Shown here piece by piece: positions 62,369 to 64,000 of a stretch of 64,000 nucleotides of DNA (the first letter of the stretch is position 1; each line of letters starts with the position of its first letter). The translations under genes were made by a program, and so were the position numbers. Source of the stretch: Brevibacterium gallinarum (lineage in GTDB: Bacteria; Actinomycetota; Actinomycetes; Actinomycetales; Brevibacteriaceae); NCBI RefSeq assembly GCF_014836885.1, contig NZ_JACSPY010000012.1:1-64000 (forward strand), written 5' to 3'. The notes beneath the pieces were generated by a model. That model did not search any database. It saw nothing but the letters and a program-made list of their open reading frames with translations, and had not been told where the DNA came from.

Positions 62369-62788
62369 ATGAGTGACCCGATCACTGTCGTCGGTGCGAT
62401 CTTCTCCCGCGGGGAGCAGATCCTGGCCTGCCGGCGCGCTCCGCACAAGGCTGCAGCCGGCCAGTGGGAGTTCCCCGGCGGCAAAGTCGAAGCCGATGAG
62501 ACGCCAGCAGCCGCACTCGCCCGCGAACTGCGCGAAGAACTCAGCGTCGACGTCACCGTCGGCGAACTTCTCATCCGTCAGACGACCCGCGCAGCGGGCG
62601 GCACAGGGCCGGAGATCGACCTAGCCTGCTACTGGGTCACCGCAGCCGAGGACCCGGTCGCCAGCGCCGATCACGACGCTGTCGTGTGGGTCAGCCGGGA
62701 TGAGCTCGCCGTTCTCGATTGGGCGGCACCGGACCTGCCGGCGGTTGCGCTGCTGCGCAGCGGTGTGAGTGCAGGCGAGACCGGATGA
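62369..62788 (+). CDS. MutT-type Nudix hydrolase (8-oxo-dGTP diphosphatase)
   Basis: A 139-residue Nudix enzyme. The Nudix box is GGKVEADETPAAALARELREELSV, matching GX5EX7REUXEEXGU, preceded by ACRRAPHKAAAGQWEFPG, the MutT substrate segment. It would hydrolyse oxidised nucleotides such as 8-oxo-dGTP. ATG 62369 is the family-typical start (SDPITVVGAIF). Its stop overlaps the helicase start (ATGA), so the two are coupled, suggesting a joint DNA-maintenance role. Confidence 0.9.
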   Translation: MSDPITVVGAIFSRGEQILACRRAPHKAAAGQWEFPGGKVEADETPAAALARELREELSVDVTVGELLIRQTTRAAGGTGPEIDLACYWVTAAEDPVASADHDAVVWVSRDELAVLDWAAPDLPAVALLRSGVSAGETG

Positions 62789-64000
62789 CCGTCTCAGGGG
62801 CCGGAAATGCAGAGCACCCGGGCGGGGACCTCGTCATCGGTCTGCACGAGCGGGTACTCGAGCGCCGACTGCAGGAGCTCATCGACCGCCGAACTGATGC
62901 CAGCGCGGTCGTCGATGCCGTCGACGCTGCTGACGCTCCGCACGTGCTCAGTCGGCATGTCGCCGGACACCTGGCTCAGGCGCTGGCCGCTGTCGAGGAG
63001 TGTGACCGGGTCGATCTCGTCAACCGGATCTTGGGCCTGCTGCCGGAGATCCCCGACGTTGTGCTCGACGGTCCGCGGCAGCTGCTATCCCTCTACCCGG
63101 CTGACGCACAACCGCCTACACGACCGACGACTCCGCTGTCGGATGTCGCGCTTCTGACGAACTCTCCGCGGGACCCGCAGCTGGGCACCGAGCTCAGACG
63201 CGAGCTGGCGAGCGCTGATCGGGTCGATCTGCTGTGCGCGTTCGTCAAGTGGAGCGGTATCCGTCTGCTGGAACGCGAGCTGGCCGCGCTGCGCGACCGC
63301 GGTGTGCCGTTGCGGATCCTCACGACGACCTATATCGGGGCCACGGATCGAAAAGCCCTCGACCGGCTCGCCAATGAGTACGGTGCGGAGGTCCGCGTGA
63401 ACTACGAGACGCGCTCGACCCGCCTGCACGCCAAGGCGTGGCTGTTCTATCGCCGCACCGGTTTCGACACCGGCTATGTCGGCAGTTCGAACCTCAGCCG
63501 CAATGCCCTTGTCGATGGTCTTGAGTGGAATGTGCGGATCTCGCAGCCGGCGACTCCGAGTCTCATCGAGAAGTTCACTGCCACCTTCGACAGCTACTGG
63601 AACGCTCCCGAGTTCGCACCCTACGACCCGCAGCGAGACGCCGCCCGGCTCGATGACGCCCTGCGGGAGGCGCGCGGTGGGCCGTCTGCAGCGGCGACCA
63701 CCGCCTCGGGCCAGGCGATCGATACGACGCTGCTCGACGTGCGTCCGTTTCCGCACCAGCAGATCATGCTCGATGACCTCGCCGCCGAACGGGAGGAGCA
63801 TGACCGGCACTGCAATCTGCTCGTCGCGGCCACCGGCACCGGCAAGACGGTCATCGCCGCCCTCGACTACGCCCGCCTCGCCCGCCAGGCGCGTGCACGC
63901 GGCCAGGGAGGTCGTCCGCGGCTGCTGTTCGTCGCCCATCGGGCCGAGATCCTCAAGCAGGCGCAGCGCACCTACCGGGATGTGCTCAAAGACGGTAGCT
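62785..64000 (+). CDS. PLD-domain DEAD/DEAH helicase (DUF3427-type), 5' part
   Basis: About 405 residues are visible; the gene continues past the window, which is why the right end is open. ATG 62785 overlaps the MutT stop. After a helical N-terminus, a phospholipase D-like domain shows DLLCAFVKWSGIRLLERELAALRDRGVPLRILTTTYIGAT and the HxK-S-N motif RLHAKAWLFYR ... GYVGSSNLSRNAL, followed by a linker and the helicase start RPFPHQQIMLDDLAAER with Walker A VAATGTGKTVIAAL. This PLD plus superfamily-2 helicase layout with a later DUF3427 domain is widespread in actinobacteria and often proposed to act in DNA repair or defence. The rest of the protein cannot be judged. Confidence 0.85.
   Translation, partial: MTVSGAGNAEHPGGDLVIGLHERVLERRLQELIDRRTDASAVVDAVDAADAPHVLSRHVAGHLAQALAAVEECDRVDLVNRILGLLPEIPDVVLDGPRQLLSLYPADAQPPTRPTTPLSDVALLTNSPRDPQLGTELRRELASADRVDLLCAFVKWSGIRLLERELAALRDRGVPLRILTTTYIGATDRKALDRLANEYGAEVRVNYETRSTRLHAKAWLFYRRTGFDTGYVGSSNLSRNALVDGLEWNVRISQPATPSLIEKFTATFDSYWNAPEFAPYDPQRDAARLDDALREARGGPSAAATTASGQAIDTTLLDVRPFPHQQIMLDDLAAEREEHDRHCNLLVAATGTGKTVIAALDYARLARQARARGQGGRPRLLFVAHRAEILKQAQRTYRDVLKDGS

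Overview
The window comes from a high-GC actinobacterium. Evidence: GC-rich third codon positions, frequent GTG starts, a PaaABCDE/PaaZ phenylacetate pathway under a TetR regulator, an actinobacterial-type actinobacterial NrdI/NrdF pair, a DtxR/IdeR-type iron box and IS481/IS1634-type transposase remnants. A Micrococcales-like host (for example Brevibacterium or a relative) is a guess; the sequence alone does not fix the genus.

Layout. 1-6.1 kb: transposase tail, an FMN/2Fe-2S reductase, a nitronate monooxygenase, a gamma-glutamyltransferase-like protein and nrdI-nrdF. The NrdF carries Gln, Ser and Lys in place of the three metal-ligand glutamates, the signature of metal-free (class Ie, DOPA-radical) ribonucleotide reductase. 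6.5-17.4 kb: an accessory island read entirely on the minus strand, in transcription order: lasso-peptide cyclase (C), RRE protein (B1), leader protease (B2), two small lasso precursors (38 and 41 codons), an ABC-2 exporter, a NarL-type two-component system whose regulator is frameshifted, a LanFEG/Bcr-like self-protection ABC transporter, an unrecognised ORF and an AraC-type regulator. 18.1-18.5 kb: a short IS1634-derived element with perfect 16-bp inverted ends. 18.6-24.9 kb: HdeD-like membrane protein, a symporter/acyl-CoA dehydrogenase/CoA-transferase catabolic operon, and a glutathionyl-hydroquinone-reductase-like gene behind an iron box.

24.9-36.9 kb: phenylacetate catabolism (paaG-like, paaE-D-C-B-A on minus; paaI, paaK, tetR/paaR on plus; paaZ on minus). 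It is interrupted between paaR and paaZ by one AT-richer gene of the DUF262-DUF1524 (GmrSD-like) restriction family. Four near-identical palindromes precede paaA, paaI, paaZ/lrp and an MFS gene and look like one regulon. 37-45 kb: an Lrp/AsnC regulator, an AbiEi-AbiEii type IV toxin-antitoxin cassette flanked by perfect 20-bp direct repeats, an MHS-type transporter, a small membrane protein, and a branched-chain 2-oxoacid dehydrogenase operon (E1alpha, E1beta, E2). 45-49 kb: symporter, RpiR regulator and a divergent amidohydrolase.

49-61 kb: a complete selenocysteine module: tRNA-Sec, selA and selB in one run, selD divergent, then recQ, then formate dehydrogenase fdhA-fdhB-fdhC. The fdhA reading frame contains an in-frame UGA (Sec) followed by a small SECIS-like hairpin, so the apparent break in fdhA is a recoding site and not a mutation. 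61.4-64 kb: a RelA/SpoT-domain alarmone synthetase, a MutT-type Nudix hydrolase and the start of a PLD-domain/DEAD-box helicase that runs off the window.
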